DNA from: Wurfbainia villosa
Taxonomy: Eukaryota > Streptophyta > Magnoliopsida > Zingiberales > Zingiberaceae
Length of the DNA stretch: 64,000 nucleotides
NCBI GenBank assembly: GCA_025175895.1
Contig: CM046000.1
Span: 91,620,753-91,684,752, forward strand
Direction: 5' to 3'
Both the position numbers and the translations under genes were made by a program. Below the pieces are notes generated by a model. That model ran no database searches, was not told the origin of the DNA, and worked only from the letters and a program-made list of their open reading frames with translations. This document shows, piece by piece, positions 20,653 to 31,641 of the stretch. Position 1 is the first letter of the stretch, and the number at the start of each line of letters is the position of its first letter.

Positions 20653-21475
20653 AGGGCTTAGGTTGGGCGGCAAAGGGAATTGGTTCAATTGGAAATTAGG
20701 GTTTTGCTCATCTCGAAGTGGGCGGCAACAAACCCTAGAGGAGCTAGGGTTTTGGGCGGCTAAAAGTGGGCGGCAAGCTTGGTTCTCCCTAGGGTTTTTG
20801 ACCGACGCCCCTCATCCTCTTCTCATCCATTGCCGGTGCTCCTCTCTTCCTCCTCCTTTGCTCCTTGGTGGCCGGCGGTTCTCCAACTCCTTGGTGGCCG
20901 GCACTTCTACAACTTCTAGGTGGCCGGCGCTCATCCATTCACTCCTTGGCCGGCGGTTACATCGAGCTCTTTTGATTGGTGGCCGGTTCTAGAAAGGAGG
21001 AGTTTTTTGTTTTGTTCTTTTCTTTGTTCGCAGCGAACAAGGAAGGGAAGAACGCGATCTAGAAGGCTTCTACTCGTGGAGGATCTTCGCCCACACGTCG
21101 TCCACGAGGAGGATAGGACATACGGTAGAAGATCATAAGGTATAAAAGTTTTACAACTTTATATTCTAATCTTAGCATGTTCTTTTGTGTGTTGATTATA
21201 CAAGTGTGCATTAGTATATATTTTGTATAATCATGGACCCCGAAGACAAACACAAAAACCGGCGATCCGTCCGTCGTCTCTTCTGTGGCTAACCAACTAG
21301 AAGAGTTGTGTTGCTTGAACAACTAGTTTGTTCAAGCGATCACTCAAGTTGTTAGCACGATGACGATTTGGTTGTGCTAAGGAAACTCATCCCATCCGGA
21401 TTAATTCTTTCATTAGTGAAAATTTTAATCCGGGGACATGGGAGCCAATGAGCCTCCGAAGCAACTCCCTACAAG

Positions 21476-21487
21476 TGGTATCAGAGC
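21476..21487 (+). other. C2 primer binding site
   Basis: TGGTATCAGAGC, complementary to initiator tRNA-Met, two bases after the LTR. Confidence 0.93.
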
Positions 21488-22072
21488 CACGGTTTCTGGT
21501 TTTGTGTGTTTTGGTTCGGTTACTTTCATGCACATATCATATATTGAGTATGCCGTATAATAGTAGGATGTGCGTAGGCTAACTTTTTGGTTGCAGGCAT
21601 AAGATCCGACTATTATGGCTATTTAGTTGTATGTGATTGTTTTGTGTGTGATTGTATGTATATTATTTGAATCCTCGGGGTTGACGAGGCTAGATTAGTA
21701 TTTAATTTTTGTAATTAAATATGACATTGTTTAGCCGCTCATTTTAGTTTACTTTCGATCTAGATTATTTGTACACTCCTTCGTGGAGTATAGGATCGAT
21801 GGATGTAAATTAAAATGATATATCTCGGCTCGGATCTCTTTGGTGACTTATGCATGGGAAAAGGTGGAGCGTACGAGGTGGCGACACGACGGGATGCGTA
21901 TTGGAGAACAATACCATAATAGTTGGAAAAATTCTTTTTTTTCCATATTTATTGCTGATTTGTTTTATATGCATGTTGTGTATGCTTTAAAATTCCTCAA
22001 TTGCAATTTACTAAGTGGGAGAGGGATATTTTAATTAATTCCCGCGGCCTCCATTACAATTTGACGTGTGAT

Positions 22073-22367
22073 GCAACAAACTTGCGCGTTGGCTCTGAGT
22101 GCCTTCCTCCCCATCGGATGGGTTTGTTTGCGGATCACTAGGTCAAATAATGGTTATAGGAAATTATTTAGGAGCATGTGTACTTCCCCATCGGTAAGGC
22201 ACATAATCCGAAATAATTCCCTTAGTATCGTGTAATGGTGCACACTTAGATGCAAATAAAAAGTATCCTCCCCATCGGAGTCACTGCTTTTATTTGTAGG
22301 GCTAAAGAGGAACCAACTATTAATTTTATTTGTCAAAAACTAAGGTTGACAAGATAATAAAATTAAT
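22073..22367 (+). other. C2 leader hairpins with shared CCCCATCGG cap
   Basis: Three hairpins present the same CCCCATCGG at 22109-22117, 22186-22194 and 22270-22278. Their arms differ: a GCAACAAACT/GGTTTGTTTGC pair (22073, 22121), GGAAATTATTT/AAATAATTCC (22159, 22211) with an inner ATGTG/CACAT, and CAAATAAAA/TTTTATTTG (22253, 22288). A fourth, uncapped stem ATTAATTTTAT/ATAAAATTAAT lies at 22319-22367. The leader 21488-22537 is otherwise non-coding. Confidence 0.7.
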
Positions 22368-22537
22368 GGGTAAAACCTCCTCTTACAAATGTAGAATTCG
22401 TATACGTCCACACTATCGTGGCATACGATATTCTCGGTGTTTTGCGGTGTTGGTTGATTTCGGAATTTTATTGTTTTGAGGAATCAATAATATTTGAAAT
22501 CTAATATTTTGATCATTGTGATTCTTAGGTTTTTCAA

Positions 22538-23437
22538 ATAGCTTTCAACCCACTTGCTGTGATTTTAAAAGAAAATAAGCTTACTGGACCAAACTATATT
22601 GATTGGAAAAGAAATCTGGATATTGTCTTAACTGCGAAGGAGTACAAATTTGTACTCTTCGAGGTCTGTCCTCCTAAGCCCTCCGATGACTCTGATGAAA
22701 AGGAGAAAGAACGTTATAAGAAATGGGTCAAGGCAGATGAGATGGCGCGGTGTTACATTTTGGCATCTATGTCAAATGTGCTGCAACATCAGCATCAGGC
22801 CATAGCCACAGCTTATGACATGATGTTCAATCTCAAGGAACTTTTCGGACATCAGAGTAGGGCGACTAGACAGGAGGAAATGAGAAACTTGATGACGACC
22901 ACCATGATCGAGGGAACACCCGTTAGGGATCATGTTCTCAAGATGATGGCTCATCTTAATGAGATGGAAGTCCTCGGAGCTGAGATCGATGGGGAAACCC
23001 AGGTCAATATCATTCTCCAGTCTTTGCCTAGGAGTTTTGAGCAGTTCCGCCTCAATTATAACATGAACAAGAGGTTGTATTCGTTGGTAGAGCTTCTGAC
23101 AGAACTCCAGGCGACAGAGGGGCTTTTTCGTCAAAGTGCTCAAGCCATGGTCGCTCAGAAGATTTCTTCCTCTAAACCGAAAGGTAAGAAGAAGAAGAAG
23201 CAAGATGGAACGAAGAAAGTGGCAGTGAGACCTCAGGCAGGAGTGAAGAAGCCAAAAGGCAAGTGCTTCACTTGCAAGCAGACTGGACATTGGAAGGCGG
23301 ACTGTCCTCGCCGAAAGAACAAAGGTATATCTTCTTGTTTAGTTATTGAAACATGTTTAGCGGTGTTATCTACCAGTGCCTGGTGTGTAGATACAGGAGC
23401 CACTGATCATGTCTGCAATACTTTGCAGGGGTTCTAG
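22538..23437 (+). pseudogene. C2 gag (start codon lost, otherwise open)
   Basis: The frame is open from 22538, where the codon in the start position is ATA; element C1 has ATG there. It reads AFNPLAVILKENKLTGPNYI, then DWKRNLDIVLTAKEYKFVLF. The helical core (RCYILASMSNVLQHQHQ, HQSRATRQEEMRNL, GAEIDGETQVNIILQSLP) is full length. A basic stretch, KPKGKKKKKQDGTKK, precedes an intact zinc knuckle CFTCKQTGHWKADC (23263-23304). The frame continues into the protease (WCVDTGATDHV) and stops at TAG 23435-23437, where C1 keeps a Gln codon. Gag forms the virus-like particle and binds the RNA. In the source element, gag and pol were one frame. Confidence 0.92.
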
Positions 23438-24387
23438 GAAACCCGACGACTAGCTGAGGGAGAGATTACCGTCTTCATGGGAAATGCTTCAAAGGTGGCG
23501 GCTATTGCAGTGGGAGACGTTTATTTATCTTTTGATAGGAATAAAGTTTTGGTTTTGAGAAATTGTCTTTATGTACCTACTTTTAGAAAGAATTTAATTT
23601 CAGTTTCTAAATTGTTTATGGATGGATATTCTGTTTCTTTTAATGACAAAGTGGTTATAAAAAGGAATAGGGAGATTATCTATTCTGGTACATTGGTTGG
23701 CAATTTATATACTCTAGAACCGAAAACTCCCATGATGCATATAGAAGTAAATAACTCATCTTCTAAATCTAATAAGAGAAAAGAACCTTCGCAAATGAAC
23801 CAGACATATCTTTGGCATCTAAGGGTTGGTCATATTAACCTAAGCAGAATTCAAAGGTTGATAGTTGATGGACCTTTGGGTTCATTAGTGGTGGAGGATC
23901 TCCCAACCTGCGAATCTTGCTTGAAAGGTAAAATGACCAAGAGGCCTTTCAAGGCCAAGGGGTATAGAGCCAAAGATGTGTTAGAATTGGTTCATTCTTA
24001 TCTGTGCGGTCCTATGACTATCCAAGCTAGAGGTGGCTTTGAATACTTCGTCTCTTTTATAGACGATTATTCAAGGTATGGATACATTTACTTGATGCGC
24101 CGCAAGTCTGAATGCTTTGACAGGTTCAAAGAATTCAAGGCTGATGTGGAGAACCGTCAAGGTAAAAGTATCAAGACACTACGATCTGATCGTGGTGGCG
24201 AGTACCTCTTGGGAGAGTTTAGGAGTTACTTATCAGAGTCTGGGATTCAATCCCAATTATTCACACCTGGCACACCCCAACAGAATGGTGTGGCGGAGCG
24301 AAGGAACAGGACTCTTATGGAGATGGTCAGATCTATGATGAGTTACTCTGAGTTACCTGATTCGTTCTGGGGGTTTGCTCTGGAAAC
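23438..24387 (+). pseudogene. C2 pol, first part: protease end and integrase, interrupted by element D
   Basis: It is open throughout. It contains GNASKVAAIAVGDVYLSF, the integrase zinc site (H in WHLRVGHINLSRIQ, then CESCLKGKM), and the catalytic core. The first catalytic Asp position reads HSYLCGP, with Tyr where the other copies (C1, A, H) have Asp; the second acid region FIDDYSRYGYIYL, DRGGEYLL and GVAERRNR are kept. The Asp-to-Tyr change alone should abolish integration. The frame is broken at 24387 by the LTR of element D and resumes at 33817; GAAAC (24383-24387) is the duplicated target. Confidence 0.93.
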
Positions 24388-26515
24388 TGTTAGTAATATA
24401 TGAGAGATGTCCTAAGGCAATCGCCTTATGTATGAACCATTTATATGATAAATGAAGATTCACTATTTGAGTATACATGTTTTATGTATTTGATTGGATC
24501 TTAAACTCATTTACTGAATGTCCACGATACGATTCACAAAGATGAGAGAATTTGTGATTGGATCACAACTAGTGAGTATCTCTACATGTGTAATTGTGAT
24601 GTATCAATTATCCCTAGTCGATGAATTGATGGATTTGGACACCATCAATTCACAAGACTAGCACGAGGTATACTCCTTGGTGTATCCAAGCGGTGATTCT
24701 CACCGGGCCGAGACATAGTGATGTCCGAGTTGATCGTGGATGCTAGTTATGGTAACTAGTTCATTGGAGTGACCAGCCGTAAGACTTCATATGGTTCTCT
24801 GCATATATAGATATGTCAATGAAGTTCTTACTGTGGCTTAAGTGCGATGTTCCTTTGACTTGCGGTATTCAAGTCATCTTGATCATAGAGACTTATGCTT
24901 TGACATCTTAAGCAAGCATCTCTAAGGAGATGTGGACCCGGGATGATTGGGTATAAGTCGAAGTGATCGAAGGTGTTTGAATAGCCTATAAAGGATTCAC
25001 CACTCCTTGCGAGGAGATGTATACCCATGGCCTCTCGTCGGATTGTTACTAAAGTCTGTGGCCAAAGCATTACATGTTTAGAGTAAGGTACTCTTCGATA
25101 CATGTGGAGTAACTAGAATCCGTAGGACGAGGAAATGATACTTGGGCTAGGTGTGACGTAGTCAACCTAGTGGGGACTGACACAATAGACCATGTCCTGA
25201 ACCAAGTGGGTATAAGATGAGTGAAGGGAATGGGGCACGAATCATTCGAGCTGCTGAAGGGTTTCAGAAATAGTTCTGGATCAACTGTTGATCTTTTCGG
25301 TTAATTGGGGATCATGATGTACTACTAGGTGCCACTCATGATCGTTCTATAATTAATGGTTAATTATAGACGGCCAACATAAACCGAGAACCTATTTGGT
25401 CACACGCACAACGAGTGTAATCCAAAGGATTTAAAACGAGTTTGAGAATGGGATTCTCGCATCGAGAGAAACTATGTTTGGTTGGACCAAACATAAAGCG
25501 AGCATGAAATTGTTTCAGTCGCAATGGAAGCGTGGATGGGCCGTGTCTTATGAAGACATAATGGATGGACCAAAATGGTTTGGTCCTAATCCAATGGATG
25601 AGAATAAACCAAAGGGTTTGGTTTATTTTAAACGAATGAACCAAAAGTTGGTTCGGTTCGTTTTAACTTAAAATAAACCATCATGGTTTGGTTTATTTTA
25701 ACTTATCTTACTGGAGCGGGTTAACGGGCTTTATGGATATGATCCATTAACCATTAAGAGCCCTAACCCTAAACCTAATCGCCCAACATCTGTGTTGGCC
25801 CCTAGCTCCTCCAACCGGCGTCGGAAGGCGGTTTTCCTTCCTCGCGCCACTGCTTCAGCTGCTCCGGAAGAGTTCGGTGATCCTCCTTAGGTTTGGCATC
25901 AAGGTAAGCACTTGGCTTCCTTTGTTGGCGGCGCCTATCTCCTCCACCAAGCTGTCCAGTTTACTGGACAGCTTCTTCTCGCCGGAGCGCTTTGACGGCG
26001 GTTAGTGCTCCGACAGCGCTAACATACCGGATTTGATCTCCGGTAATCCTCTGAGGTGGAGGACGGCGATTCGCCAATTGGTCGATTTAATACCTCTCCG
26101 GAGAAGCAAGTCTTGAGGACTTGTTTTAGGTCCGAATTTGGATTCGGATCGTGATCATCTCTCGATCACGCCGCCTTCAACACGAGGCTAGTAACCCGCA
26201 CGTAAGACGGCGAAGCTCATGACTTGGCGAAGTCATCCCGAGGAGCTCGGCGTGGATACGGATAGAGACGATTCTTACGAGGATCGTTCCGGTTGATGCC
26301 GTTCCCGCTACACGTCATACGAAAGGTATAACGTAGTTTAAGTTCCTTTTATTGCAATTTTAATTTACGGTTATGTCTACACTTGTTGTAATAGCATGCG
26401 TGTGTTGTGTGTGTTGTAATAAATAGGAGTATTTATTATTTTTATTGCTTCCGCTGTGCTCATGTTTACGAAACATGATCGAACACACACACGCCGCGGT
26501 GCCGGAAACCCAACA
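24388..26515 (+). repeat. D 5' LTR, 2128 bp
   Basis: TGTTAGTAATA to CCCAACA. Compared with the 3' LTR it lacks 29 bases after 25760 that include the TATA box, and it has many one-to-six-base gaps. Confidence 0.95.
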
Positions 26516-26516
26516 G

Positions 26517-26528
26517 TGGTATCAGAGC
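26517..26528 (+). other. D primer binding site
   Basis: TGGTATCAGAGC one base after the LTR, complementary to initiator tRNA-Met. Confidence 0.93.
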
Positions 26529-26719
26529 CCAGGTTGTGTTTCGACATAATCGTAAAAATGGTTTTGCGATAGTCATAATGTATTTCTGGAAGTTTTCTAA
26601 ATTTTGGAAATTTAGAAGTATTTATGGAAATTTTTCAATTTTGGAAAGTCTAGAAGTATTTATGGAAATCTTCCACTTTTGGAAAGTTGGAAGTATTTAT
26701 GGAAATTTATATTTTCCAT

Positions 26720-26965
26720 AAATAAAATATTTGATTAGATTCTGGAAATTTGTTTCCTAATTTAATCATGATTTGATTTGGGAAATCAAATCTTAAAATA
26801 TTTTATTTCCATAAGTAGTTTTAAAGATTTAGGAAATTGGTTTCCTAAATAGATTTTCCTTAATCAAATAATTCCATGAATAAAATATGTGATTAGATTT
26901 GGAAATTTGTTTCCTAATTTAATTATGATTTGATTTGGAGAATCAAATCTTAAACATATTTTATT
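26720..26965 (+). other. D leader: two cloverleaf-like folds and a spacer hairpin
   Basis: Unit 1, 26720-26808, is closed by AAATAAAATATTT/AAATATTTTATTT. Unit 2, 26879-26965, is closed by AATAAAATATGT/ACATATTTTATT. Each holds GGAAA-TTTG-TTTCC and a GATTTGATT/AATCAAATC hairpin (26770-26792 and 26927-26949). A perfect ATTTAGGAAA/TTTCCTAAAT hairpin at 26827-26850 sits between them. Short hairpins sharing a TTTTGGAAA loop precede them at 26580-26700. Confidence 0.7.
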
Positions 26966-27208
26966 TCCATAAATAGTTATGACAAATAAGGAAATTATGT
27001 ACATGACATAATTGTATGCCATGTAATTGCATTAGATGCATAACATTATGCCATGCGTGTCGTGACATGTAGATGTATGCCATGTATGCCATGCCATGTA
27101 GATAATAGTTATTTGCATGCAAAGAGGATGAGACATAAAACCCTAACTCAATATTAAAGCCTACACCTTCCATTAATATGGTTAGAACCAGAGTTCTGTT
27201 TCTTGTTT

Positions 27209-27648
27209 GGGTTGTTGGACTCACTCCAAGCCCGGCTCGAACCTGAACATGTTCAAATCATTGGAATAGTTTAACTCTAATATGGTAAGAGTCAGAGGTC
27301 AATCGTTAGCTTTGGTTGTTGGACTCTCTCCAAGCTGGGCTAATTGGTTGAATGCGCTCTAACCATATTAAAACTATTTCGCGATTAATGGGTTGGCTTT
27401 AACTTGGAGCATCGATTTGTTGGACTCACTCCAAGGTCGATGTAAAGAGAGGTGAAGTTGGGTGCTATGCATATGATGCATACTTGTTAATGTGTTAACA
27501 ACCCAATGTATGTGTAAACATTCAATTAGTTGATAGCACATTGTGATAGTAACATATACATGATATGTAATCGGTATACTTGATACCCACCATCATAGCT
27601 AAGAATGGCTTGTTGGACTCACTCCAAGGTTGTTCTTATCTATGATGG
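27209..27648 (+). other. D leader: array of four capped hairpins
   Basis: The cap TTGTTGGACTC(A/T)CTCCAAG occurs at 27211, 27317, 27418 and 27611. Arms differ for each: GGG/CCC (27209-27233), AGCTT/AGCT type (27308-27336), CATCGA/TCGATG (27410-27442), and a 16-base pair with one mismatch (27590-27605 with 27633-27648). Order and spacing match element A. The rest of the leader to 27799 holds no gene. Confidence 0.73.
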
Positions 27649-27799
27649 ATATCAGCCCATTCGGAGATGGACCTACGATCTCCAAGTGATTTTGGGGGTT
27701 TTTGAATTGAAAAATGAATGGGATTTATAAATGTATATTGATGCATTTTAAAATCATCTTTCATATATGCTCGCTTTTGTATTTCTAGGTCAATTGATC

Positions 27800-28605
27800 A
27801 TGACGTCTTTGAATTTGGCGCACTATTTTGGATTGAACAAACCGACCGGGCCTAACTTCGGATCGGCTTAGAAACTCGAGAATTGTTCTCAAGGCGAAAA
27901 GCTTGCATATGTCCTTGAAGAGCCTCTTCCCGACCGCCCTAAGGACGATGCAACCTGCATCAAATGTTGGTCTATCGGAAGCATGTGGCGATTCTCGAGC
28001 CGGGCGAGTTGCATCATGCTAGCGGCGATGGTACCGAGCCGCAAAGCGCATGAGCATATGGATGCTAACACTATGGTCTTCCATCTTCATGAGTTGTTCG
28101 ATGAGCAAGCGATCCAAAGGTTCGAGGTCTCTAGGCTCCTCTTCACCACGAAGATGCAAGAAGGTTCTGCCTCAGAGTACAGTTTGTGCTAAAGATGAAC
28201 TGGGTACATCGAGCGGCTAGCTACCCTGCTTTGTGATGGATCATGAGTTAAGTATTGACTTAATTCTGCATTGTTTGCCCAAGAGTTTCTCGCAATTTGT
28301 GATGAACTATCGGATGAACAAATTGGAATCCACCATTCCCGAGCTCTCAATATGTCAAGACTGTGGAGCCTTCCAAGCATGAGGAGAAGGCGGTCATAGT
28401 TGATTCTCAAAGAAAGGTTCTAAGAGGAAGGCAAAAGAATGAAGAAAGGAAAGAAAAAGGCAAAGAAGGCGGAACTCCAAGTAAAAGGGCACTTGCCATC
28501 ATCGTGGCAAGGAAGGCCACGCGAAGAAATCGCAAGATTTATCTTGAGTCCATGAAGAAGAAGAAGGCATCCGATGCCCCATCCTCTTCGTATCTTCGCT
28601 ATTGA
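27800..28605 (+). pseudogene. D gag (heavily frameshifted)
   Basis: The ATG at 27800 opens with MTSLNLAHYFGLNKPTGPNF, matching element A gag. The frame is lost within about 30 codons and pieces reappear in different frames: ASCIMLAAMVPSRKAHEHMD near 28005, FEVSRLLFTTKMQEGSASEY near 28120, and a basic tail with KASDAPSSSYLRY near 28560-28600. Compared with A there are dozens of one-to-four-base losses and gains. The segment 28190-28340, which is missing in A, still shows the normal length of gag in this family. Not functional. Confidence 0.86.
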
Positions 28606-29870
28606 TTGTCATTCTATTTCCTTAGACACTTGGGTATTGGATAATCGGGTGTAGCTCACATATATGTAATGACATACAGGGCTAAGGAATAGAAGAAGAC
28701 GAGGGGAGTCAAATTTATGATGGCAATGGAGCAAAGGTCAGTCGCCATCGAACTTATTTGCTGAAGCTCCCTAGTGGACTAGTCTTGAACCGACAATTGC
28801 TATTATGTTCCTTCTCTAATAAAGAACATTGTTTCTATTTCGCTTAAATAGAAATGGTTTCCATTTAACGCTTAGTAACAATTGTTGTTATATAACTTTG
28901 AATGGCGTACTTTATGGAACTGGAACTTTGAGTAATGGCATTTATACGCTGGACGATATCCAAAGGACATTTTCAATATCGGCGAGCAACACGCGTGCTC
29001 AAAGGATAATCACATAGACTTATATGTGGCATTGTCGTCTTGGCCATATAAGCAAGAAACGCATGTCCGAATTACACCGATGTGGAATTCGAATCGCTTG
29101 AATTGGATTCATACGATACATGCGAATCATGCTTAAAAGGCAAGATGACTAAGTTACCTTTACCGGAAAAGGTGAACGAGTGGGAGAGTTACTAGGTTTA
29201 GTACATACCGATGTATGTGGACCTATGTCAACTCAAGCATTAGGAGGCTATAGCTACTTCATTACCTTCACCGATGATCACTCACGGTTTGGGTATGTGT
29301 TCTTGATGAAACACAAGTCCAAGCCTTTGAAAGGTTCAAAGAATTCAGAAATGAAGTAGAGAAACAACATGACAAAAGTATTAAAATACTGATCGGATCG
29401 AGGTGGTGAATACTTAAGTCAAGAGTTTCTTGATTATCTAAGAGACAATGGCATATTGTCTCAATGGACTCACCTATACACCACAAAGATAATGGTGTAT
29501 CCGAGAGGCGAATCGACCTTGTTGGACATGGTCAGTCAATGATGAATCATGCGACTCTTCCCAAGTCCTTTTGGGGTTATGCACTTGCATACCTGCTTTA
29601 CTTGTTAAATGTAATGCCTACCAAGGTAGTCTCTACTACTCCATATGAGATATGGAATAGTAAGAAACCTCATGTATCTTACTTGAAGATATGGGGTTGT
29701 CCTCGCTTATGTGAAGCTGATCAGACGTATAAAGGGATGCTAAGTCTGATAAATGTCTATTTATTGGATACCCTAAGGAAACAAGGGGTTACCAATTCTA
29801 TCATCCTGTGGAACAAAAGGTGTTTGTTTCAAGGCATGCTGTGTTTCTAGAGAAAGAGTTTCTCTTGCAA
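28606..29870 (+). pseudogene. D pol: protease and integrase (heavily frameshifted)
   Basis: The position of the protease motif is recognisable near 28628 (tgggtattggataatcgggt) but the DTG core is disrupted. The GAG-pre-integrase region is readable at 28829-29017 (RNGFHLTLSNNCCYITLNGV, LYGTGTLSNGIYTLD). The zinc-site Cys pair is near 29128, and the first catalytic Asp region (ccgatgtatgtggacctatg) is at about 29208. GGTGGTGAATAC at about 29400 is the GGEY block. 29464-29850 carries the end of the core (MMNHATLPKSFWGYA, MPTKVVSTTPYEIWNSKKPH). Each piece is in a different frame. It once encoded the enzymes that mature the polyprotein and insert the element. Confidence 0.86.
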
Positions 29871-31627
29871 GAAAACAGTGGAAGTGTCGTCGAGCTTGAG
29901 GAGGCTCGAGAGACTCAAATAGACATTGAAGAGATACTGGTGAAGCACAACATGACAACTCATAGTGATGAGCAATCCTCGACCTATTGTAACACCACAT
30001 CTTCAGAGATCCGTAGAACACGCAATATTCCTGAGAGATATGGATTTCTCGTAAGTGAATCGAACGACGTGTTACTCATTGATGATGAGGAGCCTACCAG
30101 CTATGAAGAAGTGCTGACAAGTTCAGAAAGGGATAAGTGGCTTGGTGCCATGAAGTCGGAAATGGATTCCATGTATGAAAACCAAGTTTGGAACTTGGTT
30201 GACCCACCTGAAGGGATAAAGCCTATAGGGTGCAAGTGGGTTTTCAAGAAGAAAACCGACATGGATGGTAATGTGATTACCTATAAGGCTAGATTGGTGG
30301 CGAAAGGATATCGTCAAAAACAAGGTGTTGATTATGATTTAAACCTATTCTCAGTAGCTATGCTTAAATCCATTCGATGCTCCCGCCATAGCGCTCATTA
30401 TGATTATGAGATATGGCAGATGGATGTGAAAACAATTTTCCTTAATGGAAACTCGCCGAGGACGGTATATGATACAAATGAGGGTTTCACATCTATTGAT
30501 AAAACCAAGGTATGCAAATTGCGACGTCCATTTATGGATCAAGCAAGCATCCAGAGTCGAATATCCGCTTTGATGAGACGATCAAAAGTTTGATTTCTCA
30601 CAAAATCCGCGAACCTTGTGTGTACAAGAAGGTTAGTGGGAGTGCAAATGTGTTCCTAGTATTGTATGTCGATGACATATTACTTATAGGAAACGATGTG
30701 TCAATCTTACAACAAGGTTTGGTTATCCAAGACATTCTCCATGAAAGACGGGAGAAGCAACCTACATCCTGGGATTAAGATCTATAGAGATAGATCAAAT
30801 CGGCTGTTCTTGGTCTTCGCAGCTACATATATAGACCGAAAAAGCAAAGAGGTTTAGCATGTCGGAATCCAAGAAAGGTTATCCGCCCATCGTGCATGGG
30901 GTACACCTTTCAAGTCTATGTGTCCGCGCACGTAAGACGAGAGGATTTGCATGAGTAAGATTCCCTATGCATCCGCAATAGGATCTATCATGTATGCTAT
31001 GTTATGTACGAGGCCCGATGTATCGTATGCTCGAGTGTCACGAGCAGATACCACCGATCCAGAATGGATCATTGGGCGTTGTTAAGACGATCCTTAAGTA
31101 CTTGAAGAAGAACTAAGGATGTGTTCCTAATATATGGAGAAGGGGACATGGTGATACGCGGGTATACGGATGCCACCTTCAGATGCATAAGGATGATTCC
31201 GTGTCTCACCGATACGTGTTCACCTTGAATGGGGGCGCAGTGAGTTGGAAAAGTTCCAAACAAGAGATCAGAGCGATTCTACCACCGAGGCAGTAATATA
31301 TTGCAGCCTTCTAAGCAAAGGAAGCGAAGTTTGATCAAGAAGTTCGCTCATGAACTTGGTGTGATTCCGCCATTGTTGAAGCAATACCGGTCATCGCGAT
31401 AACAATGGAGCAATCAGACAGCGAAAGAGCCAAGGTCTCATCAACGATCCAAACATGTGCTTCACGCTATCATCTTATCGAGAGATCATCGAGGAACGAA
31501 ATACAAATCGAGAAAATTTCCCTTGAAAAGGAACTTAGAGGATCCCTTGACTAAAGCATTACCTCAAAGCAAGTTTGAGGGTCATGTTAGAGACTATGGT
31601 ATTGGATACCGTAGCGATTGGCATTAG
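29871..31627 (+). pseudogene. D pol: linker, RT and RNase H (frameshifted)
   Basis: The longest open piece of this element is 29808-30593, covering the linker (SGSVVELEEARETQIDIEEI) and RT start (MYENQVWNLVDPPEGIKPIG, KWVFKKKTDMDGN, KARLVAKGYRQKQG). RT then breaks near 30340. 30512-30778 contains YKKVSGSANVFLVLYVDDIL, so the catalytic YVDD is kept here while element A has YVND. RNase H, 30840-31600, is visible only as scattered blocks with many small gaps. The natural stop is TAG at 31625-31627, beside the polypurine tract. Confidence 0.86.
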
Positions 31628-31630
31628 GCC

Positions 31631-31641
31631 AAGTGGGAGTC
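31631..31641 (+). other. D polypurine tract
   Basis: AAGTGGGAGTC abutting the 3' LTR. Confidence 0.85.

Larger units (their letters stand above)
19368..21473 (+). repeat. C2 5' LTR, 2106 bp
   Basis: TGTTGGAATG to CTCCCTACA, followed by the primer binding site. It contains a 12-copy minisatellite, a TATA box and a GC-rich gene-like stretch near 20660-21140 that gives long chance ORFs (leader of the transcript). No coding function is assigned. Confidence 0.95.

Noticed and set aside
20663..21138. Long ORFs rich in Arg, Ser and Leu in the C2 LTRs (also 37213-37714) and in C1 (16028-16475)
   Set aside because: Frames over GC-rich transcribed LTR sequence; overlapping in two frames and broken differently in each LTR.
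22772..23290. 172-codon minus-strand ORF
   Set aside because: Shadow of C2 gag on the other strand, Leu/Ser/His-rich, no independent support. The same applies to 17902-18192 and 53624-53925.
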